Positions 7,428 to 14,883 of a DNA stretch of 21,274 bases are shown in pieces. The position numbers were made by a program, and so were the translations under genes. Below the pieces are notes generated by a model that saw only the letters and a program-made list of their open reading frames with translations, was not told the DNA's origin and did no database searches. The DNA is from JBEKYH01 sp049511115 (lineage in GTDB: Bacteria > Planctomycetota > Phycisphaerae > Tepidisphaerales > Tepidisphaeraceae): positions 1-21,274 of the forward strand of contig JBEKYH010000021.1 in assembly GCA_049511115.1 (NCBI GenBank), written 5' to 3'. The stretch's first letter is position 1, and each line of letters begins with the position of its first letter.

Positions 7428-9488
7428 TCATCGGCTCTGTCCCAGCACCTGCCTGGCGGCCGACGCGACGTTCTCCGGCTCGAATCCGAAGTGTTTTTGT
7501 AATTCCTTCAATGGCGCCGACGCACCGAATGTTTTCATTCCGATCACGCGCCCGCTCGTGCCGACGTATCTCTCCCATCCAAAGGTGGAAGCCTGTTCCA
7601 CCGCGACGCGCGCCGTCACGCTGGGCGGCAGCACGCTGTCGCGGTATTCCTGGGTCTGGGACTCAAAGATGTCCCACGACGGCATCGACACAACGCGCGA
7701 GCGTATACCGCCGGCAAGAAGGTTCTCGTGGGCCGCGACGGTGACGGCGACCTCGCTGCCTGTCGCGATGAGGATGACCTGCGGATTGCCGCCGGGTGAG
7801 TCGGCGAGCACATACGCCCCGCGGGCGAGGCCGGATGCCGATGCATATTTCGTGCGATCCAGCGTCGGCAGCGCCTGACGCGAGAGAACGAGCACGGCCG
7901 GTTTGTGTTTCAACTGCACGATATACCGATAGGCCTCAACCACTTCGTTGGCATCACAGGGACGCAACGTGACCAGGCCGGGAATCGCGCGAAGGGAGGC
8001 CAAGTGCTCCACCGGTTGGTGCGTGGGGCCGTCCTCGCCGTCGCCCATGGCGTCATGCGTAAAAACGAAAAACGTCGGTAATTCCATCAGGGCGGAGAGG
8101 CGTATCGCTGGGCGCGCGTAGTCGCTGAATATAAAGAATGTCGCGCCGAAAGACCTGAGCTTGGACAATGCCAATCCATTCACTATGGCGGACATCGCGT
8201 GTTCGCGGATGCCGAAATGCAGATTTCGTCCGCAAGGGGTGGCGCTCTGAAAATCGCCCGCGCCGGGGAACGTGAGGAGCGTTTTGTTAGATGATCCAAG
8301 GTCTGCCGAGCCGCCCATGAGCCAGGGAATATTCTGGGCCAGGACATTGAGCACCTTGCCGGAAGATTCGCGCGTGGCCAGGCCCTTGGGATCGGCCGGG
8401 AAGACGGGAAGATTGCGATCCCAATCCGCGGGGAGGGAACGCTTCTGCATCAGGTCGATCTCGGCCGCCAGAGCGGGGAACTGTTGATGGTAATCAGCGA
8501 ACAGTTTCGTCCAGCGCTGGCGCGCCTCGGCGCCGCGGGCGCCGATGCCGGCGTTGAAATGCTCGCGGACGCCGTCGGGCACGAGGAATTTCGCGTCCTC
8601 AGGCCAACCATACGCCTTCTTGGCGAGGCGCACTTCATCGTCGCCCAGCGGCTCGCCGTGCGCGGCGGCGGTGTCTACCTTGTGAGGCGAGCCGTAGCCG
8701 ATGTGGCTGTCGAGAATGATGAAGGTCGGACGGCCTTTGGTTGATTGGAACGCCTGCAGCGCGTGCTGGATGCTTTCGATATCGTTGGCGTCGCTGACTC
8801 TCAGGATGTTCCAGCCATACCCGAGGAATCGGGCCGCGATATCCTCCGTGAAGGTAATTCGCGTGTTGCCCTCGATGGTGATGTGATTGTTGTCGAAAAC
8901 CCAGCACAGGTTGTCCAGGCCCAGATGCCCGGCGAGCGAGGCGGCCTCGGACGAGATGCCTTCCATCATGCATCCGTCGCCGCAGACGGCGTAGATGTTG
9001 TAATTGAAGAGATCAAACCCGGGCTTGTTGTAGCGGGCGGCGAGCCATTTCTGGGCGATCGCCATGCCCACGCTGTCGGCGACCCCTTGCCCCAGCGGGC
9101 CGGTCGTGGCTTCGACTCCGGACACCAAGTGATATTCGGGATGGCCCGGGGCCTTGCTGCCGAGTTGGCGGAAGTGACGGATGTCGTCGAGTGTGACCGA
9201 CGGTTGTCCCACTGACTCGTAGTGGCCGTTCACCGCCTGCGTCCCGGTGAGATGCAACACCGACCAGAGCAGCATGGAAGCGTGGCCGTTGGAAAGAATA
9301 AAGCGATCGCGATTAGGCCAGATAGGATTGGCCGGATCGAATCGCATCATGCGGTTCCAGATCGTGTAGACCAGCGGCGCCAGGGCCATGGGCGTGCCGG
9401 GATGTCCGGATTTGGCCTGCTGCACGGCATCGATCGATAGCGTGCGAATGGTGTTGATCGCCAGTTCGTCCAGTTCTGCATCGGTCAC
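7428..9488 (-). CDS. tkt: Transketolase
   Basis: A full-length transketolase of 686 residues, the thiamine-diphosphate enzyme that moves two-carbon ketol units between sugar phosphates in the non-oxidative pentose phosphate (or Calvin) pathway. Visible signatures are GHPG (28-31), SNGHA (66-70), the ThDP/Mg motif GDGCMMEG to FDNNHITI (170-205), and GIREHAM with the catalytic Glu at 429. The C-terminal domain carries IATGSEV and the VEQASTFGWERY segment. The start is GTG (9488-9486), supported by GAGGTGAT five bases upstream. Transaldolase ends 113 bases upstream on the same strand, so the two are probably co-transcribed. The gene converges on the macroglobulin gene with a 50-base gap and no clear hairpin terminator. 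Confidence 0.97.
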   Translation of the reverse strand: MTDAELDELAINTIRTLSIDAVQQAKSGHPGTPMALAPLVYTIWNRMMRFDPANPIWPNRDRFILSNGHASMLLWSVLHLTGTQAVNGHYESVGQPSVTLDDIRHFRQLGSKAPGHPEYHLVSGVEATTGPLGQGVADSVGMAIAQKWLAARYNKPGFDLFNYNIYAVCGDGCMMEGISSEAASLAGHLGLDNLCWVFDNNHITIEGNTRITFTEDIAARFLGYGWNILRVSDANDIESIQHALQAFQSTKGRPTFIILDSHIGYGSPHKVDTAAAHGEPLGDDEVRLAKKAYGWPEDAKFLVPDGVREHFNAGIGARGAEARQRWTKLFADYHQQFPALAAEIDLMQKRSLPADWDRNLPVFPADPKGLATRESSGKVLNVLAQNIPWLMGGSADLGSSNKTLLTFPGAGDFQSATPCGRNLHFGIREHAMSAIVNGLALSKLRSFGATFFIFSDYARPAIRLSALMELPTFFVFTHDAMGDGEDGPTHQPVEHLASLRAIPGLVTLRPCDANEVVEAYRYIVQLKHKPAVLVLSRQALPTLDRTKYASASGLARGAYVLADSPGGNPQVILIATGSEVAVTVAAHENLLAGGIRSRVVSMPSWDIFESQTQEYRDSVLPPSVTARVAVEQASTFGWERYVGTSGRVIGMKTFGASAPLKELQKHFGFEPENVASAARQVLGQSR

Positions 9489-9533
9489 GACATCACCTCA
9501 TTATGGTAGTGGGCTTGTGCCAGGGACCTCACG

Positions 9534-9591
9534 CTTGCGCGACGGAGTTCACCAGCAGCGCTTCGATTACGAAGGCCTTCAAGTGCGCAAG
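9534..9591. repeat. Nested inverted repeats between tal and tkt
   Basis: CTTGCGC (9534-9540) is perfectly repeated in inverted form as GCGCAAG (9585-9591). Inside that pair lies a tighter hairpin, CTTCG-ATTA-CGAAG (9561-9574). There is no T-run on either strand, so this is not a standard intrinsic terminator. It may be a structured mRNA spacer in the tal-tkt transcript. It could also be chance in GC-rich sequence. Confidence 0.3.
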
Positions 9592-9601
9592 AGCTGATCG
9601 G

Positions 9602-10687
9602 CTAGCCAGCCTTCTTCAGCGATTTGCTTCTGGAGGCGATAACCGCCATCAATTCGTCCCATGACTTATTGAAGGATGCGGCGCCTTCGTCCTGAAGTTG
9701 TTTTGCCAGGGCGGCCACGTCGATTCCGGCCCGGGTGAAGCCATCGAGAACTTCGGCGGAATTCCCGCCGTCGGGCGGAATTGATCCGGCCAGTGCTCCG
9801 TGGTCGGCAAATGCCTTCAGGGTCGCCTCCGGCATCGTGTTGACCGTAAGCGGCGCCGCAAGGGCCCGAACATAGAGAACATCGCTGGCCTTGGGATCCT
9901 TGGTGCCGGTGCTCGCCCAAAGCAGCCGTTGCGGCCGAGCACCGGCATTGAAGACACGTTGCCAGCGCGGAGAGTCGAGAAGCTCGCGATACGCCTTGTA
10001 ACAGCGCTTGGCCACGGCGATGCCAAGCTCATTGGCCAGCGACGCGGGCGCTTTACCGGCCACGGCTGTATCCCAGCGGCTTACAAAGACGGATGCCACT
10101 GAGGTGACATTTGGCTTAAGCCCCGCGTCAATGCGCCGTTCGATCCCGCGCAAGTAAGCCTCCGCCGCGGCAACATACTGTTCTGCCGAGAATAGAAGCG
10201 TGACGTTGACGGAGACGCCGGAAAAGATGGCTTCTTCGATGGCCGGAAGACCTTCGGGAGTGCCGGGAATCTTGATGAACAGATTCGGCCTGCGCGCGCG
10301 GGTGTGCAGCGTTTTGGCGGCGGCAAGCGTCTGGGCCGAATCGTGTGCCAGGAGCGGCGAGACTTCGAGCGATACCCAGCCATCGACCCCGTCGGTCTTG
10401 TCCCAAATGGGGCTGAACAGGTCGGCGGCCCGCGTGATGTCCTCCAGAGCCATTGCAAAGAATATATCCTCGCTGGATAGGCCCTCTGCCAGCCCCCTGC
10501 GGATCGCGTCGTCGTAAGCGGTGCTGTTTTTGATGGCGTGGTCGAAGATGGTTGGATTCGATGTCAGGCCCGTCACCGACAACTCGTCGATATAGCGCTT
10601 GAGCGTTCCCGTGGTGAGCAGATCGCGGGTGATGTTGTCCAGCCAGATACTTTGGCCCAGATTATGAAGTTGTTGAGTTGGTTTCAT
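9602..10687 (-). CDS. tal: Transaldolase
   Basis: A protein of 361 residues matching the longer, stand-alone transaldolase class rather than the short fructose-6-phosphate aldolase type. It carries the N-terminal SIWLDNITRDLL, the family motif TGLTSNPTIFDHAI (39-52), and the Schiff-base segment NLFIKIPGTPEG with the catalytic Lys at 139. The later strands are VNVTLLFS and VASVFVSRWD. It transfers dihydroxyacetone units between sedoheptulose-7-phosphate and glyceraldehyde-3-phosphate. The start ATG 10687 has GGAG about eight bases upstream. It lies between the aldo/keto reductase gene (97-base gap) and transketolase (113-base gap), all in one direction. This supports a pentose phosphate transcription unit. 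Confidence 0.96.
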   Translation of the reverse strand: MKPTQQLHNLGQSIWLDNITRDLLTTGTLKRYIDELSVTGLTSNPTIFDHAIKNSTAYDDAIRRGLAEGLSSEDIFFAMALEDITRAADLFSPIWDKTDGVDGWVSLEVSPLLAHDSAQTLAAAKTLHTRARRPNLFIKIPGTPEGLPAIEEAIFSGVSVNVTLLFSAEQYVAAAEAYLRGIERRIDAGLKPNVTSVASVFVSRWDTAVAGKAPASLANELGIAVAKRCYKAYRELLDSPRWQRVFNAGARPQRLLWASTGTKDPKASDVLYVRALAAPLTVNTMPEATLKAFADHGALAGSIPPDGGNSAEVLDGFTRAGIDVAALAKQLQDEGAASFNKSWDELMAVIASRSKSLKKAG

Positions 10688-10718
10688 AACGTGATCTCCG
10701 GTACAGATTGTGTGGGAA

Positions 10719-10756
10719 CAGGGATACCCTGCGCAAAACGGTGTCCGATCGCCGGA
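10719..10756. repeat. Two short hairpins between the AKR and tal genes
   Basis: CAGGG-ATA-CCCTG (10719-10731) and TCCG-ATCGC-CGGA (10744-10756) sit in the 97-base gap just upstream of the transaldolase start. Arms are four or five bases with no adjacent T-run. A role in the tal leader is possible, but chance is as likely. Confidence 0.25.
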
Positions 10757-10784
10757 TCACTTTTTACGCATCATTCTTTTCCGA

Positions 10785-11726
10785 TTATTTCTTTCTGGGA
10801 ATGAACCCGGGAACGCCGGTCTCCACGACGGGATTCAAGCGGATCCGCGTTTTGATTCCGTCGCTGATCTCGCGCACCGCGTCCTCGGGAATGGCCGAGA
10901 CGTCAAAGTTCTGCTGAATGCGCGCGGGGGTTTTCGAGGTAGTGAGCAGGGCCGTCCCGCGCTGAATCGCCCAGGCAAGCGCGACTTGCGCCGGCGTCTT
11001 GTTGACTCGCTTGGCAATGCCAACGATGACAGGATCTTCCAACAGGTTCGGCTGTAGGCTGTGGCCCAGGGCCGCGAAAGCCTGCAGCACGATGCCATAT
11101 TCTTTGCAGTAGTTTAAGAGCTCCCATTCCGGGAGATATGGATGCGATTCGACGTGAACGACGGCAGGCTTGATCTTCGCGGCTTCAACGATGGGTTTCA
11201 CCTTCTCCAGGCCGACGTCTGAAAGTCCGATGGCCTTGCATTTGCCTTCGCTTACCAACGCCTCCAGCGCCCTCCACGTATCCAGCAAGGTCACGCCGTT
11301 GTCGTAAATCACATTGCCGTCCGCATCCCTTGGGTCCTGGTCATCCCCGGGTTTGAAAGCAAAGGGAGTATGAATGATATAGAGGTCCACATAGTCGAGC
11401 TGTAGTCTTTTGAGACTGGCCTCGAAGGCCGGTTTAACTCGTTCAGGACGATGATTGGTATTCCAGAGCTTGGTGATGACAAAGACTTCCTCGCGCTTGA
11501 TCTTCCCCTCCTTGAATACCTCCTGCATCGCTTCGCCGACCTCTTTTTCCGTCCGGTAGCGCTCGGCGGTGTCGAGCACGCGAAATCCCGCCTCCAGCGC
11601 CGCCTTGGTCGCGGTTCGGGTTGCCACGGGGTCGGGAATCAGGGTGCCAAAACCGAGCGCCGGTATGGCGCCGGAACCGTTGTTGAGAGGCAGCTTCGTA
11701 TAACGAAGGTCGGTGGGGCTTGCCAT
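10785..11726 (-). CDS. Aldo/keto reductase
   Basis: A protein of 313 residues with the (beta/alpha)8 aldo/keto reductase layout. The catalytic tetrad is visible as Asp52 and Tyr57 in LDTAERY, Lys86 in VITKLW and His119 in YIIHTPF. The C-terminal cofactor-binding segment TSKTPARIQQNFDV resembles the NADP-phosphate-binding loop of the family. Members reduce aldehydes and ketones, including sugars, with NADPH. The exact substrate cannot be read from sequence. The start ATG 11726 has a strong AAGGAG seven bases upstream. It is co-directional with the downstream transaldolase and transketolase genes, so a sugar or aldehyde substrate tied to carbon metabolism is plausible. Confidence 0.92.
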   Translation of the reverse strand: MASPTDLRYTKLPLNNGSGAIPALGFGTLIPDPVATRTATKAALEAGFRVLDTAERYRTEKEVGEAMQEVFKEGKIKREEVFVITKLWNTNHRPERVKPAFEASLKRLQLDYVDLYIIHTPFAFKPGDDQDPRDADGNVIYDNGVTLLDTWRALEALVSEGKCKAIGLSDVGLEKVKPIVEAAKIKPAVVHVESHPYLPEWELLNYCKEYGIVLQAFAALGHSLQPNLLEDPVIVGIAKRVNKTPAQVALAWAIQRGTALLTTSKTPARIQQNFDVSAIPEDAVREISDGIKTRIRLNPVVETGVPGFIPRKK

Positions 11727-11761
11727 TGTTTTACTCCTTCTAGATTTCCCAAACGGACTTC

Positions 11762-11804
11762 AGCCGGCGACTATCGCGGACCGGCTCCGGCATTGAGTAT
11801 CAAT
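11762..11804. repeat. Two adjacent inverted repeats in the mug-AKR gap
   Basis: AGCCGG (11762-11767) pairs with CCGGCT (11781-11786), with an inner CGA/TCG pairing around CTA. Next to it, ATTGA-GTA-TCAAT is a perfect inverted repeat (11792-11804). They sit just downstream of the glycosylase stop and upstream of the reductase start. They could be an operator or a transcript-processing structure. No T-run follows. Confidence 0.3.
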
Positions 11805-11822
11805 AACCGTGCCATGGGAAAG

Positions 11823-12416
11823 CTATCTCCTAATTTGGCCACGCCCATGCTGCGCAACGGCCCACAGGCGGAGATCTGTGAAGAGTCGTGTGAGCGCCGA
11901 GGGCTGGTAGTGGGCATTTATTCCGCTGGGGTTGGGCAGAACCCATGCCCGGCTGCCGCCGAAGAGAGGTTCCTGGAGACCGACGTGGGCGTCTTTGTTG
12001 CCCGAGACGATCCGGTAGGGGTGGATGCCGACGAAGGCGACGACGGTTGGCCGCCAGCGTTTGACTTTGACTTCAAGGCGCAGGCCGCCGGCGCGAAGTT
12101 CGTCGTCGGTAAGCTCATCGGCGCGGGCCGTGGCGCGATCGACGACGTTGGTAATGCCGAGTTTAAGATCGAGAAGAAGGGATTCATCAAAGGGAGAGAA
12201 GAGGCGCGGGGTGAAGCCGCCGCTGTGGAGGGCCGGCCAGAAGCGGTTGCCGGGGCGGGCGAAGTGGCGGCCGACGGCGGCGGTATAAAGGCCGGGGTTG
12301 ATGCCGGCGAAGAGGACGATGAGGTCTTTGGCGATGACATCGGGAACAAGCTTGTCGCGGGCGGCGAGGAGTTGGGCTTTGGTAGGTTTCCAGGGGGTGG
12401 GCAATATTTGATCCAT
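11823..12416 (-). CDS. mug: G/U mismatch-specific uracil-DNA glycosylase (Mug/TDG family)
   Basis: A protein of 197 residues from ATG 12416. The frame is open upstream, but the added residues resemble no Mug protein. The hallmark motif FAGINPGLYTA (36-46) contains the catalytic-site Asn40, equivalent to Asn18 of E. coli Mug in GINPG. HFARPGNRFWPAL follows. The second signature NPSGINAHY (162-170) forms the lesion-recognition loop of the family. The enzyme removes uracil or thymine opposite guanine, and related alkylated bases, starting base-excision repair. The C-terminus is short and shows no added domain. It is first in a co-directional run ahead of the aldo/keto reductase gene and divergent from the histidine kinase. 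No strong Shine-Dalgarno is visible. Confidence 0.9.
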   Translation of the reverse strand: MDQILPTPWKPTKAQLLAARDKLVPDVIAKDLIVLFAGINPGLYTAAVGRHFARPGNRFWPALHSGGFTPRLFSPFDESLLLDLKLGITNVVDRATARADELTDDELRAGGLRLEVKVKRWRPTVVAFVGIHPYRIVSGNKDAHVGLQEPLFGGSRAWVLPNPSGINAHYQPSALTRLFTDLRLWAVAQHGRGQIRR

Positions 12417-12780
12417 AAGTCGCCGTTGTTGAATAAGAGATGCTTTGCAGATTAGTCCGGCGGGCAAAATCAATCCATTGGACAAACGTGTTGGCGATAC
12501 CAAGGTATTATTTGGTGGATCGAACCCGATACCAGAATGTTGTGGACGTTTGTGCGCGCGCGGCATATGCTGATTTGGCTGGGGAGCGCATCGAAAAAAA
12601 GCCGGATCGAAGAACAAATCAAAAATGCGTCACCGATGTACTTCTCGAATCGGATTGCGCGGCTTGTGCGGCACATGGACCGGGACCGGCCGGCTGTTGG
12701 CGGATCGAATATCGACGATCTCATAAAGTTCGAACAGCGCGCAAACGATGGTCTAAACCTCGTGCATGGGGGTAAAAAAT
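12417..12780. other. Divergent intergenic region between mug and the histidine kinase
   Basis: About 364 bases without a gene I can support. It is less GC-rich than its surroundings. It holds ATACC-AA-GGTAT, an inverted repeat near 12497-12508, and three direct copies of GGATCGAA at 12517, 12604 and 12702. An open frame (12537-12809, plus) has no recognisable content and runs into the kinase start. Promoters for both flanking genes must lie here or nearby, but I could not pick a convincing -35/-10 pair. Confidence 0.4.
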
Positions 12781-14574
12781 ATGACCGGGTCTGGCAAATC
12801 GGGAAATGAAGTTTCTCCGGAGGCTTCAACCCCCGTTGGGGCGGCTCCACTGGATTCGATCCTCTGTACCGAGGAATTGCATCGTCGTCCGTCGCGTCCG
12901 CCTGATTACGAAACGGAGAACCGCGCGCTCGTGGCGCTGGTCAGCGCGCTGGCGGATTCGCCGCAAACCATTTTGCAAACGCTGGCCGATAAAGTGCTCG
13001 CCATCTTGAGCGCGGATTCCGCCGGCCTGAGCCTGCTTACAAAAGACAAAAAGCGGTTCTACTGGGCTGCTATTGCCGGGGCGTGGGGGCCACACATCGG
13101 TGGCGGAACGCCGCGCGATTTCGGCCCGTGCGGCGACGTGCTCGATCGCAATATTCCAATCCTGTTTACCCATTGGGAGCGGCGCTATCCGTATCTGGGC
13201 ACGGCGACTCCGCTTGCGGAGGAGGGGCTGCTTGTTCCTTTTTATTTAAAGGGCAAAGCAGTGGGCACGATCTGGGTGATTGCCCACACCGATCGCCGCA
13301 AATTTGACGCCGAGGACCTGAGACAACTCGAAAGCGCGAGTCGTTTCGCGTCGGCGGCGTATCAAACCATGGAGTCGATTGAAAACCTCAAATCGGAAGT
13401 TGCCGCACGCGAAAGAGCCGAGATCGGATTGCGAGAATTGACCGAGGGTCTGGAGGCGCAAGTTCAAGTTAGAACCAAGGAGCTGGGGCGCAGTGAGGCA
13501 TTTCTGGCCGATGCGCAGCGTCTTAGTGCGACGGGCAGCTTTTCCTGGCGCGTGGCCACAGGCGAAATTACCTGGTCAGAGCAGCTTTATCGCATCTTCG
13601 AGCTGGAACAGGGTGTGCCCGTCACGGTTGACCTGATACGCACTCGCGTTCATCCCGAAGACCTCCCATCGTTGTATGACATGATCGAGCGGGCGCGCGG
13701 GGCCGGCAGCGACTTTGAATACGAGCTCCGCATGCGGATGCCTGACCGCTCGGTCAAGCGCCTGCACATGGTCGCGCACGGAACCAAAGGTCCCGACGGC
13801 CAACTGGAGTACATCGGCGCGGTTCAGGACGTGACGCAGCAGCGACTCTCGGAAGAGGCGCTTGGCAAGGCTCGATCCGAGCTCGCACACGTGGCCAGGG
13901 TTACGACGGTTGGAACATTGACGGCGTCGATTGCGCACGAACTCAATCAGCCCCTGTCGGGCATCATCACCAACGCCAATACCTGCATGCGGATGCTCGG
14001 CGCTGATCCTCCCAACGTCTCGGGGGCAGTCGAAACGGTGCGCCGAACCATCCGCGATGCCAACCGCGCATCGGAGGTGATTACGCGTCTGCGCGCGCTG
14101 TTCAGCAAGAAGAACACGACGATCGAATCGGTGGACCTGAGTGAGGCCGCACAAGAAGTGATTGCCCTCTCGTCGCACGAGCTGCAGAGAAGCCGCGTGA
14201 TTGTGCAGAGGGAACTTGCCGATGACCTGCCGCGGGTCGCCGGCGACCGTGTCCAGCTTCAGCAAGTCATCCTGAACCTTCTTCTCAACGCCTCAGACGC
14301 GATGAACAGCGTCGACGATCGTCCCAGGCAATTGAAAATCAAAACCGAACGAGACCCCGGACAGGGCGTGCGACTCATCGTGCAAGATGCGGGAGTGGGC
14401 CTGGAGTCGCAAAGTCTGGACAAGGTCTTCGAGCCGTTTTTCACGACAAAGAGCGGCGGCATGGGGATAGGCCTCTCCGTCAGTCGTTCCATTATCGAAA
14501 GTCATCGCGGCCGTCTATGGGCGGCGCCAAATAATGGTCCTGGGGCGACATTTTCGTTTTCAATTCCGTGCTGA
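12781..14574 (+). CDS. Soluble GAF-PAS sensor histidine kinase
   Basis: A protein of 597 residues from ATG 12781, preferred over ATG 12766 because GGGGGT lies at Shine-Dalgarno distance. There is no membrane segment or signal peptide. Domains in order: a GAF domain (about 50-195, with FGPCGDVLDRNIPILFTHWE); a coiled-coil (about 197-245); a PAS fold (about 245-355, with RVHPEDLP and YIGAVQDVTQQ); a dimerisation/phosphoacceptor domain with His386 in SIAHELNQPLSG; and an ATPase domain (about 485-595). The ATPase domain shows the N-box NLLLNASDAM, G1 DAGVGL, F-box FEPFFTTK and G2 GMGIGLSVS. It should autophosphorylate in response to a cytoplasmic signal. No response regulator is encoded nearby, so it is an orphan kinase here. 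A decayed copy of a related kinase follows immediately. Confidence 0.95.
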   Translation: MTGSGKSGNEVSPEASTPVGAAPLDSILCTEELHRRPSRPPDYETENRALVALVSALADSPQTILQTLADKVLAILSADSAGLSLLTKDKKRFYWAAIAGAWGPHIGGGTPRDFGPCGDVLDRNIPILFTHWERRYPYLGTATPLAEEGLLVPFYLKGKAVGTIWVIAHTDRRKFDAEDLRQLESASRFASAAYQTMESIENLKSEVAARERAEIGLRELTEGLEAQVQVRTKELGRSEAFLADAQRLSATGSFSWRVATGEITWSEQLYRIFELEQGVPVTVDLIRTRVHPEDLPSLYDMIERARGAGSDFEYELRMRMPDRSVKRLHMVAHGTKGPDGQLEYIGAVQDVTQQRLSEEALGKARSELAHVARVTTVGTLTASIAHELNQPLSGIITNANTCMRMLGADPPNVSGAVETVRRTIRDANRASEVITRLRALFSKKNTTIESVDLSEAAQEVIALSSHELQRSRVIVQRELADDLPRVAGDRVQLQQVILNLLLNASDAMNSVDDRPRQLKIKTERDPGQGVRLIVQDAGVGLESQSLDKVFEPFFTTKSGGMGIGLSVSRSIIESHRGRLWAAPNNGPGATFSFSIPC

Positions 14575-14590
14575 CATGAGGGGGCAGTGC

Positions 14591-14883
14591 TCTTAATGGC
14601 AGAATTAATCAACCGATCACGGGTGTCATCACCAACGGCAACACGTGTCTGCGCTGGCGGTCTCGCATCGAAGGCGACGCTGAGAATCTCAAGGAAGTTC
14701 GGGCGACAGTTCAGCGGATTTTTTAAGGCATTCCATACAACCAAGCCCGGAGGACTTGGGATGGGATTGTCGATCAGCCGCTCCATCGTCGAGAATCATG
14801 CCGGGCGACTGTGGGCGACGGGACATGATGGCCCCGGAGCCAGCTTTTGCTTCACGCTTCCATCGCACCTGGCCAAAAGCTAA
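14591..14883 (+). pseudogene. Remnant of a second histidine kinase, frameshifted and internally deleted
   Basis: Two pieces of a kinase closely related to the intact upstream gene remain. In the frame of base 14610 the DNA reads QPITGVITNGNTCLRW, matching QPLSGIITNANTCMRM of the intact kinase just after its H-box, and stays kinase-like to a TAA at 14724. After a run of six T (14719-14724) another frame continues as FKAFHTTKPGGLGMGLSIS and then SIVENHAGRLWA to GASFCFTLP, matching the F-box, G2 box and C-terminus. About 120 codons between these parts are missing (N-box and G1), as is everything before the H-box. The first base difference near 14605 also breaks the frame of the HELNQ motif. The piece cannot make a kinase. 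It lies 16 bases after the intact gene and overlaps the stop of the convergent MOSC gene. Confidence 0.85.

Noticed and set aside
11451..12455. 334-residue plus-strand frame across the reductase start and mug
   Set aside because: It is antisense to two well-supported genes and reads as low-complexity Gly/Asp/Glu/Ala.
12537..12809. 90-residue frame upstream of the histidine kinase
   Set aside because: No family resemblance, no ribosome site, and it overlaps the kinase start in another frame.
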